Shown here piece after piece: positions 51,992-60,218 of a stretch of DNA of 64,000 nucleotides. The stretch's first letter is position 1, and each line of letters starts with the position of its first letter. A program made the position numbers and the translations under genes. The notes beneath the pieces were generated by a model. That model saw only the letters and a list, made by a program, of their open reading frames with translations. It was not told where the DNA came from and searched no databases. The stretch is from Saprospiraceae bacterium. GTDB taxonomy: Bacteria; Bacteroidota; Bacteroidia; Chitinophagales; Saprospiraceae. The stretch covers positions 18,916 through 82,915 of the forward strand of contig JAEUUT010000061.1 in NCBI GenBank assembly GCA_016787415.1, read 5' to 3'.

Positions 51992-54987
51992 ATATCACCT
52001 CCGAGCACACCTTCGAAACAGCGATTATTCAATCGTTGACGGAAAACGGCGGCTACGCCGAGGTTCCCGCTGCGGGTTATAGCACCGACCTGGGAATGTT
52101 CAAAGACGAGGTACTGACCTTTTTGAAAAGCACGCAGCCTAAGCGCTGGGCCAAACTAACCGAAATACATGGCCTGGAAACCGAAAATCGCGTCCTGCAA
52201 CGCTTGCACCGCGAAATGGACTTGCGCGGCAGCCTCGATGTGCTGCGCAATGGTTTTACAGATTATGGGGTGCGTTTCAATTTGGCATTTTTCCAGCCCG
52301 TGTCCGGACTGAATCCGGACGCCTTGATTCTGTACCAAAAAAACCAGGTGGGTATCGTGCGGCAAGTGTTTTTCAGCAGCAAAAACAAGCAGTCAGTGGA
52401 TTTGGTAATCGTGCTCAATGGCATCCCGCTCGTTACACTCGAACTCAAAAACCATTTCACGGGGCAAAATATCGTCGATGCCAAACGGCAGTTCAATACC
52501 ACCCGCGACCCGCGAGAAATGCTGTTTGCGTTCAAAAAACGAACGCTGGTGCATTTTGCCGTAGATGCCGACGAGATTTACATGACCACTCGTTTGGAAG
52601 AGGAGCGCACCCGTTGGTTACCTTTCAATCGGGGCGACGAACACGGAGCGGGCAATCCCTACAACCCGAATGGCTACAAAACTGCGTATTTGTGGGAAAA
52701 AATCCTGGCGAAAGATAGTTTCATGGACATTGTGCAAAGTTATGTGCACCTGCAAAAAGAAGAATATGTACTGGATGGCGTGACGCGAACGAAAGAGCGC
52801 ATGATCTTTCCGCGATACCACCAACTGGATGCCGTCCGAGAAATCACCGATGATGCGCGCCGAGAAGGTGCGGGCAAAAATTATCTCGTGCAACATTCGG
52901 CGGGTTCGGGTAAAAGCAACACCATCGCCTGGCTGGCCTACCGCCTTTCGAGTTTACACAACGCGCAGGACGAGCGGATTTTTGACAGCGTCATCGTTGT
53001 CACCGACCGGAAAGTACTCGACCAACAATTACAAAGCACCATTTATCAGTTTGAACACAAGACCGGCGTGGTGCAAAAGATTGATAAAAGCAGTGAGCAA
53101 CTCGCTGCCGCGCTGGGTTTCGGTACCCATATCATCATCACAACCCTACAGAAATTTCCATTTGTAATTGATAAAGTGGACGAACTGCCCGAACGCCGTT
53201 ACGCGGTTATCATTGACGAAGCGCACAGTTCGCAAGGTGGCGAGGCCAGCAAAAAAATGAAAGCGGTGCTGGCTTCCAAAACGCTGGAAGCAGCCGCATT
53301 AGATGATGAGGATGAAGATTTTTCGGGCGAAGACCTCGTGCGCGAGCAGGTTGAACGCTCGGCAGCGGCAAGAGGCAGACAAAGAAATATTTCCTTTTTT
53401 GCTTTCACGGCCACACCCAAATTCAAAACCCTGAAAGTATTTGGCAGGGAAGGTGCAGACGGCAAACCCGAAGCCTTTCACCTGTATTCGATGCGGCAGG
53501 CGATTGAAGAAGGGTTCATCCTGAATGTTTTGGAGAATTACACGACCTACGAGACCTATTTCAGGGTATCCAAAGCTATTGAGGAAGACCCGGCATTCAG
53601 CAAAAAGAAAGCCGTGAAAGCCATTGCACGATTTGTATCGCTACATCCGCACAATCTTGCTCAAAAAACCGAAATCATGATAGAGCATTTCCGACAAGTC
53701 GTTTCCCGAAAAATAGGCGGTAAAGCCAAAGCGATGGTGGTAACCTCCTCTCGAATGCATGCGAAGCGGTATTTTCAGGAGTTCAGGAAATACATCATAG
53801 AAAAGGGATATGAGAACGAAATAAAAGTACTCGTCGCTTTTTCGGGAAAAGTGATCGATGACGATTTCCCGGATGGCGTTTCCGAACCGAGCCTGACAGG
53901 CTATGGGGAAACCGAATTGCCGGAGGTCTTTGATACAGAGGAGTACAAAATTCTTATCGTGGCAGACAAGTACCAAACGGGTTTTGACCAACCGCTCCTG
54001 CATACGATGTACGTTGACAAAAAGTTATCAGGTGTAAAGGCCGTGCAGACGCTTTCGCGGCTCAACCGAACTTGCCCCGGCAAGGAAGACACGTTCGTTT
54101 TGGATTTTGCGAACGACCGCGAAACGATTCTCGCCTCATTTCAGCCCTATTTTGAATGGACAACCATCAAAGAAGAGGTTGATATCAACCACTTATACGA
54201 TTTGAAAGCAGTTTTGGATGCTTTTCAAATTTACTGGCAAATCGAGATTGACAATTTCTGTGATATTTATTTTCAACCCACCGGCCGGTTGACCGCCCGC
54301 GACCAGGAAAAACTGTATGCCCTGATAGAACCTGCTGTAATTCGCTATAAAAAATTGGAAGACGAAGAGAAACAGGATGAATTCAAAAAAGGCTTGCGCG
54401 CCTGGACAAATTTGTATGCTTTTTTGTCGCAAATCATGCCTTTCCGGGAGTCGGAATTTGAAAAGTTCTTTGCTTTTTCGAAGTTGCTACAAACAAAATT
54501 GCCTAAACGTAACCTTTCAGAAAGCCTGATTTTGGATGATAAGGTGGCGATGGAATATTATCGCTTGCAAAAGATAAAAGAAGGCAGCATTGATTTGATT
54601 AAAGGAGAAAGTGGTGAATTGAGCGGTATAACCGAAGCTGGGTTAAAACGCCCAAAAGAAGAAGAAGCGCCTCTGTCCGAAATAATAGATTTGCTCAACG
54701 AACGCTTTGGTACCGAATTCGATGCAGCGGACCGCTTGTTTTTTGATCAAATCGAATCGGAATTAGTGGATGATGAAACACTGATGGCACAAGCGAAAGT
54801 CAACAAGTTGGATACTTTCAAATATGCTTTCGAAGATGTGTTTTTAGCAAAACTTATTGAGCGCATGGATCAAAATCAGGATATTTTTGAGAAGATCCTC
54901 GAGGATAAAAAGTTTGGCGACACGGTGAAGGAATGGATGATGCGGAAGATATATCGAAAAATAAACGATGGAATGGGCTCGAGTTAG
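51988..54987 (+). CDS. hsdR: Type I restriction endonuclease/translocase subunit
   Basis: A 999-residue HsdR. The N-terminal PD-(D/E)xK nuclease has Asp138 and ELK at 152-154 (IPLVTLELKNHFTG). The translocase follows, with Walker A SAGSGKSN at about 304-311, DEAHSSQGG near residue 409, the motif FAFTATPKF, and the motif VI region QTGFDQPLLHTMYVDK...QTLSRLNRTCPGK. The C-terminal helical region contacts HsdM. It translocates DNA and cleaves far from unmodified sites. It is the last gene of the operon; after its stop comes the iteron field. Confidence 0.95.
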   Translation: MNITSEHTFETAIIQSLTENGGYAEVPAAGYSTDLGMFKDEVLTFLKSTQPKRWAKLTEIHGLETENRVLQRLHREMDLRGSLDVLRNGFTDYGVRFNLAFFQPVSGLNPDALILYQKNQVGIVRQVFFSSKNKQSVDLVIVLNGIPLVTLELKNHFTGQNIVDAKRQFNTTRDPREMLFAFKKRTLVHFAVDADEIYMTTRLEEERTRWLPFNRGDEHGAGNPYNPNGYKTAYLWEKILAKDSFMDIVQSYVHLQKEEYVLDGVTRTKERMIFPRYHQLDAVREITDDARREGAGKNYLVQHSAGSGKSNTIAWLAYRLSSLHNAQDERIFDSVIVVTDRKVLDQQLQSTIYQFEHKTGVVQKIDKSSEQLAAALGFGTHIIITTLQKFPFVIDKVDELPERRYAVIIDEAHSSQGGEASKKMKAVLASKTLEAAALDDEDEDFSGEDLVREQVERSAAARGRQRNISFFAFTATPKFKTLKVFGREGADGKPEAFHLYSMRQAIEEGFILNVLENYTTYETYFRVSKAIEEDPAFSKKKAVKAIARFVSLHPHNLAQKTEIMIEHFRQVVSRKIGGKAKAMVVTSSRMHAKRYFQEFRKYIIEKGYENEIKVLVAFSGKVIDDDFPDGVSEPSLTGYGETELPEVFDTEEYKILIVADKYQTGFDQPLLHTMYVDKKLSGVKAVQTLSRLNRTCPGKEDTFVLDFANDRETILASFQPYFEWTTIKEEVDINHLYDLKAVLDAFQIYWQIEIDNFCDIYFQPTGRLTARDQEKLYALIEPAVIRYKKLEDEEKQDEFKKGLRAWTNLYAFLSQIMPFRESEFEKFFAFSKLLQTKLPKRNLSESLILDDKVAMEYYRLQKIKEGSIDLIKGESGELSGITEAGLKRPKEEEAPLSEIIDLLNERFGTEFDAADRLFFDQIESELVDDETLMAQAKVNKLDTFKYAFEDVFLAKLIERMDQNQDIFEKILEDKKFGDTVKEWMMRKIYRKINDGMGSS

Positions 54988-55792
54988 TATAAAGAGTAAT
55001 GCTAAACCTTATATAAATTGTAATAACCGGAAACGACCTTCAAATCCATCTCAAAAAACGATTCTTATTTCTGGAAACCCAAGTCGGCTCTATTGCCTTG
55101 TAAATCCTTACGCATTACTTGTTCTAGCTTGTTTTAGCCGGATTTTAACTCAGTAATCCGGCTTGGCGGCATCTACTTGCTTAAAGAACAATTGGAATAA
55201 TCCGGCCATTTTTGTCCAATAATCCGGCTTAAGATATCTAAACCTAAAACATGTCCACTGAAATAGATAACAATCCGGCTCTATTCTGCTAATCTTCATT
55301 TTTCAAAAAAAACTGATTGAACACCTAAATATATGCCGAAAGTTAAAATAGGTTACCCTACAGAATCCATCTGCAATATAACCGGAAACAGCACTCAAAT
55401 CCGGCTCAAAGAAATCGTCGCAATTTCTGGAAATACGATTCAGATCATATCCGGTTAAATTTTCAAGTTCATCTCGTGAATGCCGGATTCAATCACAGTA
55501 ATCCGGCTCAATTTCTGCTCCGTGTTAAACGGATAGGGGAGTGGAGTTTGGTTGAAAATTGAGAAGGGCCTTCTTGTCGCTTTTGGACCGGATTCTCATC
55601 CGAAATCCGGCTAAATTGCTCATAATATTTGATTTGCTACCTATAGAATCCGGCTCCAGTTTCTTTCATCTCCCCTCTAATTTCCGAACTCCAAAATTTT
55701 TATTCAAAATGTAAATCTGGGCAAGTTATTTTTGTTGCAACATCACTTTATCCCGGATTTCCGGGAATCTCTCAATTCAAATCCGGCCATTT
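54988..55792. repeat. Iteron-like field of ATCCGGC repeats
   Basis: About 800 bases without a gene. The 7-mer ATCCGGC, often followed by T, occurs at 55156, 55200, 55222, 55273, 55399, 55501, 55605, 55648 and 55781; the reverse complement is at 55137 and 55482; near matches are at 55449 and 55587. The first pair forms an inverted repeat (AGCCGGAT at 55136-55143, ATCCGGCT at 55156-55163), and CCCGGATTTCCGGG at 55752-55765 is a partial palindrome. ATAACCGGAAAC occurs near 55022 and again near 55378. This looks like an iteron origin or an array of regulator sites for the replication-type genes that follow. Confidence 0.6.
55727..55734 (+). promoter_or_regulatory. Bacteroidetes -7 promoter element before the 300-aa gene
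   Basis: TATTTTTG matches TAnnTTTG and lies 59 bases before the ATG at 55793. The last ATCCGGC copies fall between this element and the gene, in a position suited to autoregulation. Confidence 0.4.
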
Positions 55793-56695
55793 ATGAACGA
55801 TACCACCCATGAAGGCTTTGTTTCCGTTCGTTCAGCAATGGACAATTACCTGGCATGGTTTCAACAGACACTTGAACAGCCCTACACGGTAGCAGAAATG
55901 GTGGAAAATTTGCATCATTTCTTAGAACTCCATTTTTGGTATTACAGCAATAATCCGGCTCAGGTGCCTGAAAAAATGCAACGGATTTTTGCCATCGAAA
56001 ATCGGTTACGGCAGGATTTTTTCAGCCGGACTCAAGTATTTAGTGCCGGATTAGCTGTTGCGGAAAACAAGAGCGATAAGTTGAAATCTGAAATCGCGTT
56101 GTATGAGTACCCTTTCCTTTTTTATATGCAGGGGCGATATTATAACAACGGATTTGAAATGGTGATCCCAAATGCCATGATGATGTTGGCTGGAAACAAC
56201 AGTCCATATTTTGAGTTTGTCTTCGATGAGAATCTAGAGATCAAAAAGGAAAACGGTATACAGGATTTTTGGGGCTTCCTCTCCGACGTATACTATTTGC
56301 AATTTTTGAGGGAATCTCTGTCAAATTTAGAGCAGACGAAAGACGATGGTGTGATGGCCTTTGCCGGAAATATGGTTGCGCCGAGATTTGATTCTTTTGA
56401 GGATACATTCAAAGTAAAGGATGATTTCAAAACGATAACTGTTTACTTGGAAAATTACCTGATTTTAGACAAGGAAGGTGTATTCATTGAAAAATATGGT
56501 AACAAGAAGTATCTAACGATCTTGGTTAGTGTATTGCGGAGAAAGTTCCGACTTAAACCTGTGGCAGATGCTGAAATCGCAGTATTGATACGGAAACAAT
56601 TCAAAATGAGTTCATTTTCACCGGATTACTTAAGTAAAAACTTAGGCAATCACGATGAACTATTTGCGGAGATGATGAGAGAATTACAGTTCTGA
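55793..56695 (+). CDS. Unknown protein encoded next to the iteron field
   Basis: A 300-residue soluble protein, with no signal peptide and no domain I recognise. It is helical at the N-terminus (YLAWFQQTLEQPYTVAEMVENLHHF) with aromatic-rich middle segments (YPFLFYMQGRYYNNGFEM) and a basic C-terminal region (VSVLRRKFRLKPVADAEIAVLIRKQF) that could bind nucleic acid. Further ATCCGGC motifs occur inside its 5' coding part (for example 55953). Its position between the repeat field and the HTH genes suggests a replication or element-control role, but this is only context. Confidence 0.7.
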   Translation: MNDTTHEGFVSVRSAMDNYLAWFQQTLEQPYTVAEMVENLHHFLELHFWYYSNNPAQVPEKMQRIFAIENRLRQDFFSRTQVFSAGLAVAENKSDKLKSEIALYEYPFLFYMQGRYYNNGFEMVIPNAMMMLAGNNSPYFEFVFDENLEIKKENGIQDFWGFLSDVYYLQFLRESLSNLEQTKDDGVMAFAGNMVAPRFDSFEDTFKVKDDFKTITVYLENYLILDKEGVFIEKYGNKKYLTILVSVLRRKFRLKPVADAEIAVLIRKQFKMSSFSPDYLSKNLGNHDELFAEMMRELQF

Positions 56696-56708
56696 AAATG
56701 TTAAAAAT

Positions 56709-56734
56709 ACTTCCCGTTAATTCCCACGGGAAGT
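56709..56734. promoter_or_regulatory. Perfect 9-bp inverted repeat, operator or terminator candidate
   Basis: ACTTCCCGT and ACGGGAAGT are separated by 8 bases, in the 100-base gap before the excisionase-like gene. No T-run follows on either strand, so a protein-binding operator is more likely than a terminator. Confidence 0.45.
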
Positions 56735-56795
56735 GTGGGAAATGTTTGGTTTTGAGTCCCGCCACCTTTGAGCCATCATTTAAATATAACTCCAA

Positions 56796-57122
56796 ATGAC
56801 GGACTCAAAAATCACCAATCCATTCGAAGTGCTGGATGCTCGCCTTGCAAGAATTGAAGACTTGCTGGTAAATTTGAAGGCCGGGCCACCTGTCCAGCCA
56901 TTCCCATCTGAACCAAACCTGGAAGGTTACGTAACACGCAGAGAAGTTGCAAAAATGCTTGATGTCTGCTTGACTACAGTGGATCATCTATCCAACGCAG
57001 GCATCTTACGGAAGTACAGAAACGGACGCGTAGTCCGCTTCCTGCGTGCCGAAGTTATTGCTGCCATTTCCGGCAATAAAGGGACTGCTTTTTTTCGCCA
57101 ACCCAAAACCGGAAAACCATGA
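56796..57122 (+). CDS. Excisionase-like helix-turn-helix protein
   Basis: A 108-residue protein with a short coiled coil (11-28) and a MerR/Xis-type winged helix at about 45-90 (VTRREVAKMLDVCLTTVDHLSNAGILRKYRNGRVVRFLRAEV). Such small HTH proteins act as recombination directionality factors or control genes on integrative elements. Its stop overlaps the next start by 4 bases (ATGA), so the two are translationally coupled. Confidence 0.8.
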   Translation: MTDSKITNPFEVLDARLARIEDLLVNLKAGPPVQPFPSEPNLEGYVTRREVAKMLDVCLTTVDHLSNAGILRKYRNGRVVRFLRAEVIAAISGNKGTAFFRQPKTGKP

Positions 57123-57973
57123 TTTATCGCTGCCAACCTTGCCCCACGCCTTACCAGATTGTGAGTAAAACATTGCTCAACGACAACCGGTTGAGCCCGG
57201 CCGCATTAGGCGTCATGACTTATCTGATTGGCAGACCGCCCAATTGGGAAATCAAGATCGTGCAACTTGCCCAGCATTTTAAGCAGAGCCGGGACAGGAT
57301 CGGGACTATTTTTAAAGAATTGGAAAAACTTGGATACGCCCGCCTTGTCTCAGTCAGACTTACTGGCAAAACCCAGTTTACAGGGAAGCAATGGGAAGTT
57401 TTTGAACTGCCCGAACTCAATCCGGATTTCAGAAACAACTGCAAAACGACCGTTGTCCACAAAGCCGAAACGGTTCTTTCCCGACAGCAGGAAAGGCCCG
57501 ACATCGGTAAAAGCCGATTGTCGGAAAATCCGGCGCTAGTAAGAACTGAAAAAGAAGAAGAGAAAGAAAAAAAATTAAAAAATAAAGTGAGTGTGAATGA
57601 ATGTGTCGAAGACACAACACACACCAATTTTTTAAATTCTTTTTCTTCTTCAAATGAAAAAAAATGCCCTTCCCCCCAAAATTCCGGCGAGCCCCCCTTC
57701 CCGGAAACGGATATTGTAAAGTCAAGAGATATTTTGTTTCGGGAATCTATCTACATGACCAATCCGGGAGTAGTACCAAATGGGGTGCAAATGTTGAGAA
57801 ATGACTTAATTGCCCGTCATCCTCGTTATGAGCGCGCGAATACATTATATTATTATAAGCGGTTGCTCAACTGGTCAGATAAGAAGGATGCTCGGGTGCG
57901 TTGTTGGTTAGCGCAAGCAGCCGACTTTATTGATGTGGATGAAAAAGAGGGAAAACTAGTGCTGAAAAGTTGA
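57119..57973 (+). CDS. Replication-initiator-like helix-turn-helix protein
   Basis: A 284-residue protein. Residues about 15-100 form a winged helix of the kind found at the N-terminus of phage and plasmid replication proteins (LSPAALGVMTYLIGRPPNWEIKI, LAQHFKQSRDRIGTIFKELEKLGYARL). The middle is charged and low-complexity (EKEEEKEKKLKNK, then Ser-rich), and the last 70 residues (RYERANTLYYYKRLLNWSDK) form a small helical domain. It most likely binds the element origin, possibly the ATCCGGC field. It is convergent with the integrase gene, with no spacer between the stops. Confidence 0.65.
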   Translation: MIYRCQPCPTPYQIVSKTLLNDNRLSPAALGVMTYLIGRPPNWEIKIVQLAQHFKQSRDRIGTIFKELEKLGYARLVSVRLTGKTQFTGKQWEVFELPELNPDFRNNCKTTVVHKAETVLSRQQERPDIGKSRLSENPALVRTEKEEEKEKKLKNKVSVNECVEDTTHTNFLNSFSSSNEKKCPSPQNSGEPPFPETDIVKSRDILFRESIYMTNPGVVPNGVQMLRNDLIARHPRYERANTLYYYKRLLNWSDKKDARVRCWLAQAADFIDVDEKEGKLVLKS

Positions 57974-59230
57974 TCACCTGAAAAACGGATTGTCCGCAAT
58001 CATCTCCGCATGTTCCTCACCTGACAAGCGTATATACTTATAAAACTCCTTTTCCGTCTTGTGCCCGGTGATCTGCATGATAGATTTCACGGGCACATCT
58101 GCTTTAAATGCATTGGAGGCAAAAGAACGCCGGGCAGTATGGGTGGTAATCAATTGATACTTTTTGAACACTTGATCGATACGTTTGCCGCTGCGGTAGG
58201 AGGTAATCAGAACCGAGTCCTCAATGCCGGCTAACTCGCCCAGTTCTTTCAAATACTCATTTGCTTTCTGATTGGTAATAGCCTGTGGCGGCGCTCCATC
58301 GTATTTTTGAACCATATCTACCACCAGTTGCCGCAACGGAATCATCACCCTTTGGCGTGTTTTCTGAGTCAGAATGTCGATGAACTGTCGACCGTTTTTT
58401 GTGATGATGTGTTCCGGCTTGAGCGAGCCATAATCAGAATAGCGCAAGCCAGTGTAACATCCCAAAAGGAACAAATCCCGCACCCGGTCCAGTCGCTTGT
58501 TGGTGCTCAGGTCGAGTGAACTGATTTTGCCCAACTCATCCTCGGTCAAATAGATTTTAGGCGTTTCTTCTTTTGAAACTTGCGCCCAATCGTTTTTATA
58601 TTTCAGAACGGGTGAAACTTCCCGCCTTTCGGCTTCGCGTAGAATAGTCTTCAGTGTAGAGAGGATCTTGTGGATATAATTTCTGCTGAAATTCTGGCCG
58701 AAGAGGTAATTGGTAAAGTCCGCAAAGAAGGCGTAATCGAAATGCTCGAAGTCGATTTGACGCTGCCTGGACGTTCCAAAGGTCTGGACGTGTTTGAAGC
58801 AGTTTTTATAAACTACGATGGAGCCCTTGCTGTAGTCAGCATTTGCCGCCCGTTCCTCGATGAATTGTTGGCAAAACTTCACGAAGGTGACTTTTTCCTC
58901 CACCGCCTCCTGAGAAAATTTCCCACGAGTTTTGTCCAGTTCCACTTTGAATTGCTCTATGGAAAGATCTTTTCCCTGGTTGCGGTAGGAGAGGGCAAGC
59001 CTTTCCGCAGTTTGTGCAAGACTGGCCAGAATAGCATTGATTTCCGAGAACTGTGGGTATTGTCGGGAAGAACGAACCCTTTGTTCGTTATCGTTCCAAA
59101 GGGCGACCGGTACGGAACAGCCGGTAAAATACCGGAGCCTCTTACCGGCTTCATTCGGGTAGGAATACACCAGAAAGATATAGGATTCCTTTTCTCCCTT
59201 ACTTTTTAGATTGAATCTGGGTTTTGCCAT
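57974..59230 (-). CDS. Tyrosine recombinase (integrase)
   Basis: The start is taken at the ATG at 59230 (MAKPRFNLKSKGEKE) because a consensus -7 element at 59270-59277 puts the transcript start downstream of the earlier ATG at 59272; length 418 residues. An arm-binding N-terminus and a SAM-like core-binding domain (about 100-200) precede the catalytic domain, with Arg263 (GLRYSDYG), His364-x-x-Arg367 (HTARRSF) and the nucleophile Tyr399 (FYKYIRLS). This is the Bacteroidetes class of integrases from mobile elements. It reads away from the tRNA-Ser gene that begins 196 bases from its start, the usual position for an element inserted at a tRNA 3' end. Confidence 0.9.
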   Translation of the reverse strand: MAKPRFNLKSKGEKESYIFLVYSYPNEAGKRLRYFTGCSVPVALWNDNEQRVRSSRQYPQFSEINAILASLAQTAERLALSYRNQGKDLSIEQFKVELDKTRGKFSQEAVEEKVTFVKFCQQFIEERAANADYSKGSIVVYKNCFKHVQTFGTSRQRQIDFEHFDYAFFADFTNYLFGQNFSRNYIHKILSTLKTILREAERREVSPVLKYKNDWAQVSKEETPKIYLTEDELGKISSLDLSTNKRLDRVRDLFLLGCYTGLRYSDYGSLKPEHIITKNGRQFIDILTQKTRQRVMIPLRQLVVDMVQKYDGAPPQAITNQKANEYLKELGELAGIEDSVLITSYRSGKRIDQVFKKYQLITTHTARRSFASNAFKADVPVKSIMQITGHKTEKEFYKYIRLSGEEHAEMIADNPFFR

Positions 59231-59269
59231 ATCGGGAAACGAGGCGTGAGAAGCCTGAAAAGTTCCCGG

Positions 59270-59277
59270 CAAAGATA
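59270..59277 (-). promoter_or_regulatory. Integrase promoter -7 element
   Basis: On the minus strand TATCTTTG, a full TAnnTTTG match. The predicted start is near 59263, leaving a leader of about 33 bases before the ATG at 59230; this decides the start codon choice for the integrase. Confidence 0.6.
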
Positions 59278-59284
59278 AGGGAAG

Positions 59285-59310
59285 GTGTCAGATTTGGTGA
59301 CACTTTTTTT
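59285..59310 (+). terminator. Hairpin plus T-run upstream of the integrase
   Basis: GTGTCA-GATTTGG-TGACAC is followed by seven T's, which has the form of a plus-strand intrinsic terminator. It lies upstream of the integrase promoter and would stop transcripts running toward the tRNA genes; it could instead be an operator palindrome. Confidence 0.45.
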
Positions 59311-59418
59311 AATCTTGAGTAATCCCTGATAACCTTCTATGATTTTTAATTTCTGTTAAAACATTGAAAATCAATACTTTAAAACAGATTAAAAACCAAA
59401 GAAGGTTATTTAAGATTA
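59311..59418. repeat. Long imperfect inverted repeat between integrase and tRNA-Ser
   Basis: The left arm (59311-59361) and right arm (59376-59418) are reverse complements over blocks such as ATAACCTTCT, TTTTTAAT and TAAAAC, and the outer ends both read AATCTT in inverted orientation. The position between an integrase gene and its tRNA target fits integrase arm-binding sites; a cruciform/terminator role is the alternative. Confidence 0.45.
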
Positions 59419-59425
59419 ACTCGGG

Positions 59426-59513
59426 CGGAGAGAGAGGGATTCGAACCCCCGGTACCCGTGAAGGTACGCCTGATTTCGAATCAGGTACATTAAACCAACT
59501 CTGCCATCTCTCC
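59426..59513 (-). tRNA. tRNA-Ser (anticodon CGA)
   Basis: On the minus strand an 88-base cloverleaf: acceptor GGAGAGA pairs with TCTCTCC, anticodon stem CCTGA/TCAGG with loop TTCGAAA (anticodon CGA), a long variable arm GTACC...GGTAC typical of class II tRNA-Ser, and a T arm with GGTTCGAATCC. The discriminator is G; CCA is not encoded. Its 3' end faces the integrase and is the likely attachment site. Confidence 0.93.
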
Positions 59514-59518
59514 TTTAC

Positions 59519-59590
59519 CCGCCGTAGCCCGTAGGGTGAAGGCAGGTGAATGTTCAAAACAACCCGCCTTCGCCCTACGGGTTTCGGCGG
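59519..59590. repeat. 29-nt inverted repeat between the two tRNA-Ser genes
   Basis: Arms at 59519-59547 and 59562-59590 are complementary with about five mismatches (some G-U), around the blocks CCGCCG, CCCGTAGGG and GAAGGC, with a 14-base loop. It would form a strong hairpin in the tRNA precursor. It looks like a REP-type element inserted between the tRNAs. Confidence 0.6.
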
Positions 59591-59596
59591 ATGAAG

Positions 59597-59684
59597 CGGA
59601 GAGACGGGGATTCGAACCCCGGATACGCTTTAGGCGTATACACACTTTCCAGGCGTGCTCCTTAAACCACTCGGACATCTCTCC
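59597..59684 (-). tRNA. tRNA-Ser (anticodon GGA)
   Basis: An 88-base class II cloverleaf on the minus strand: acceptor GGAGAGA/TCTCTCC, anticodon stem CACGC/GTGTG with loop CTGGAAA (anticodon GGA), long variable arm TATACGCC...GGCGTAT type, T arm with GGTTCGAATCC, discriminator G. First gene of a two-tRNA transcript. Confidence 0.93.
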
Positions 59685-59711
59685 AGATGAAGGCTTTTTC
59701 AAAAGCGGCGG

Positions 59712-59742
59712 CAAAGATAATAACACCTTTGGCAAATTCCAA
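59712..59742 (-). promoter_or_regulatory. Promoter of the tRNA-Ser pair
   Basis: On the minus strand TTG (59742-59740), a 20-base spacer and TATCTTTG (59719-59712): a near-ideal Bacteroidetes sigma-A promoter about 28 bases upstream of the first tRNA. Confidence 0.7.
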
Positions 59743-59823
59743 CAAGGTGTATGGAGAGTTTTTTCAGAGCGGAGCAAATTCTGCGATTGTGACACTCGAA
59801 CATGAATAAACATCGGCAAAACA

Positions 59824-59831
59824 TATCTTTG
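59824..59831 (+). promoter_or_regulatory. -7 element directly before the 59840 gene
   Basis: TATCTTTG is a full consensus match ending only 8 bases before the ATG at 59840, so the transcript would be leaderless or nearly so. Confidence 0.5.
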
Positions 59832-59839
59832 CCGCTGAA

Positions 59840-60181
59840 ATGACTTTCTCGGTATTCGACCATGCACGCGTGCGCCAGGTGCTGACGATCAGCCTGTTGT
59901 CCGGCACTTTGCTTTGTATCTTTCCGCCGCGCCAACCCGCATTCCAGTGGTGGGCAGATCAGGCATTTTTTATTGCGCTGGGATACCTGCTCTTCGGCCT
60001 GTTTTTTTTAATCATCGACAACCCTCGGCTGATGTTCGTGTGCCTGGGATGCAGCGCCGCGATCTGCTTTTTTAAAAATGAAGCGCTGGATGATCGGATG
60101 CCCCTGCCCGGCGCGTCTCCTCCTGCATTGGAGCAAGGTTTCTTAGAAACTCCTTTGGAAACCTGCTCGTTTCTTGGCTGA
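59840..60181 (+). CDS. Small membrane protein
   Basis: A 113-residue protein with three predicted membrane segments (about 14-29, 37-59 and 63-78) and a short polar C-terminus. No family recognised; probably an inner-membrane protein. It lies just upstream of the diacylglycerol kinase gene (38 bases) and may be co-transcribed with it. Its C-terminal 30 residues are unrelated to the membrane part. It may be nearly leaderless given the promoter position. Confidence 0.65.
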   Translation: MTFSVFDHARVRQVLTISLLSGTLLCIFPPRQPAFQWWADQAFFIALGYLLFGLFFLIIDNPRLMFVCLGCSAAICFFKNEALDDRMPLPGASPPALEQGFLETPLETCSFLG

Positions 60182-60218
60182 CCTTCTGACTTTTTCTACA
60201 CGTAAATCATTCATTATC

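Noticed and set aside
59231..59272. Integrase start at 59272
   Set aside because: The -7 promoter element covers 59270-59277, so this ATG would lie upstream of the transcript start; ATG at 59230 preferred.
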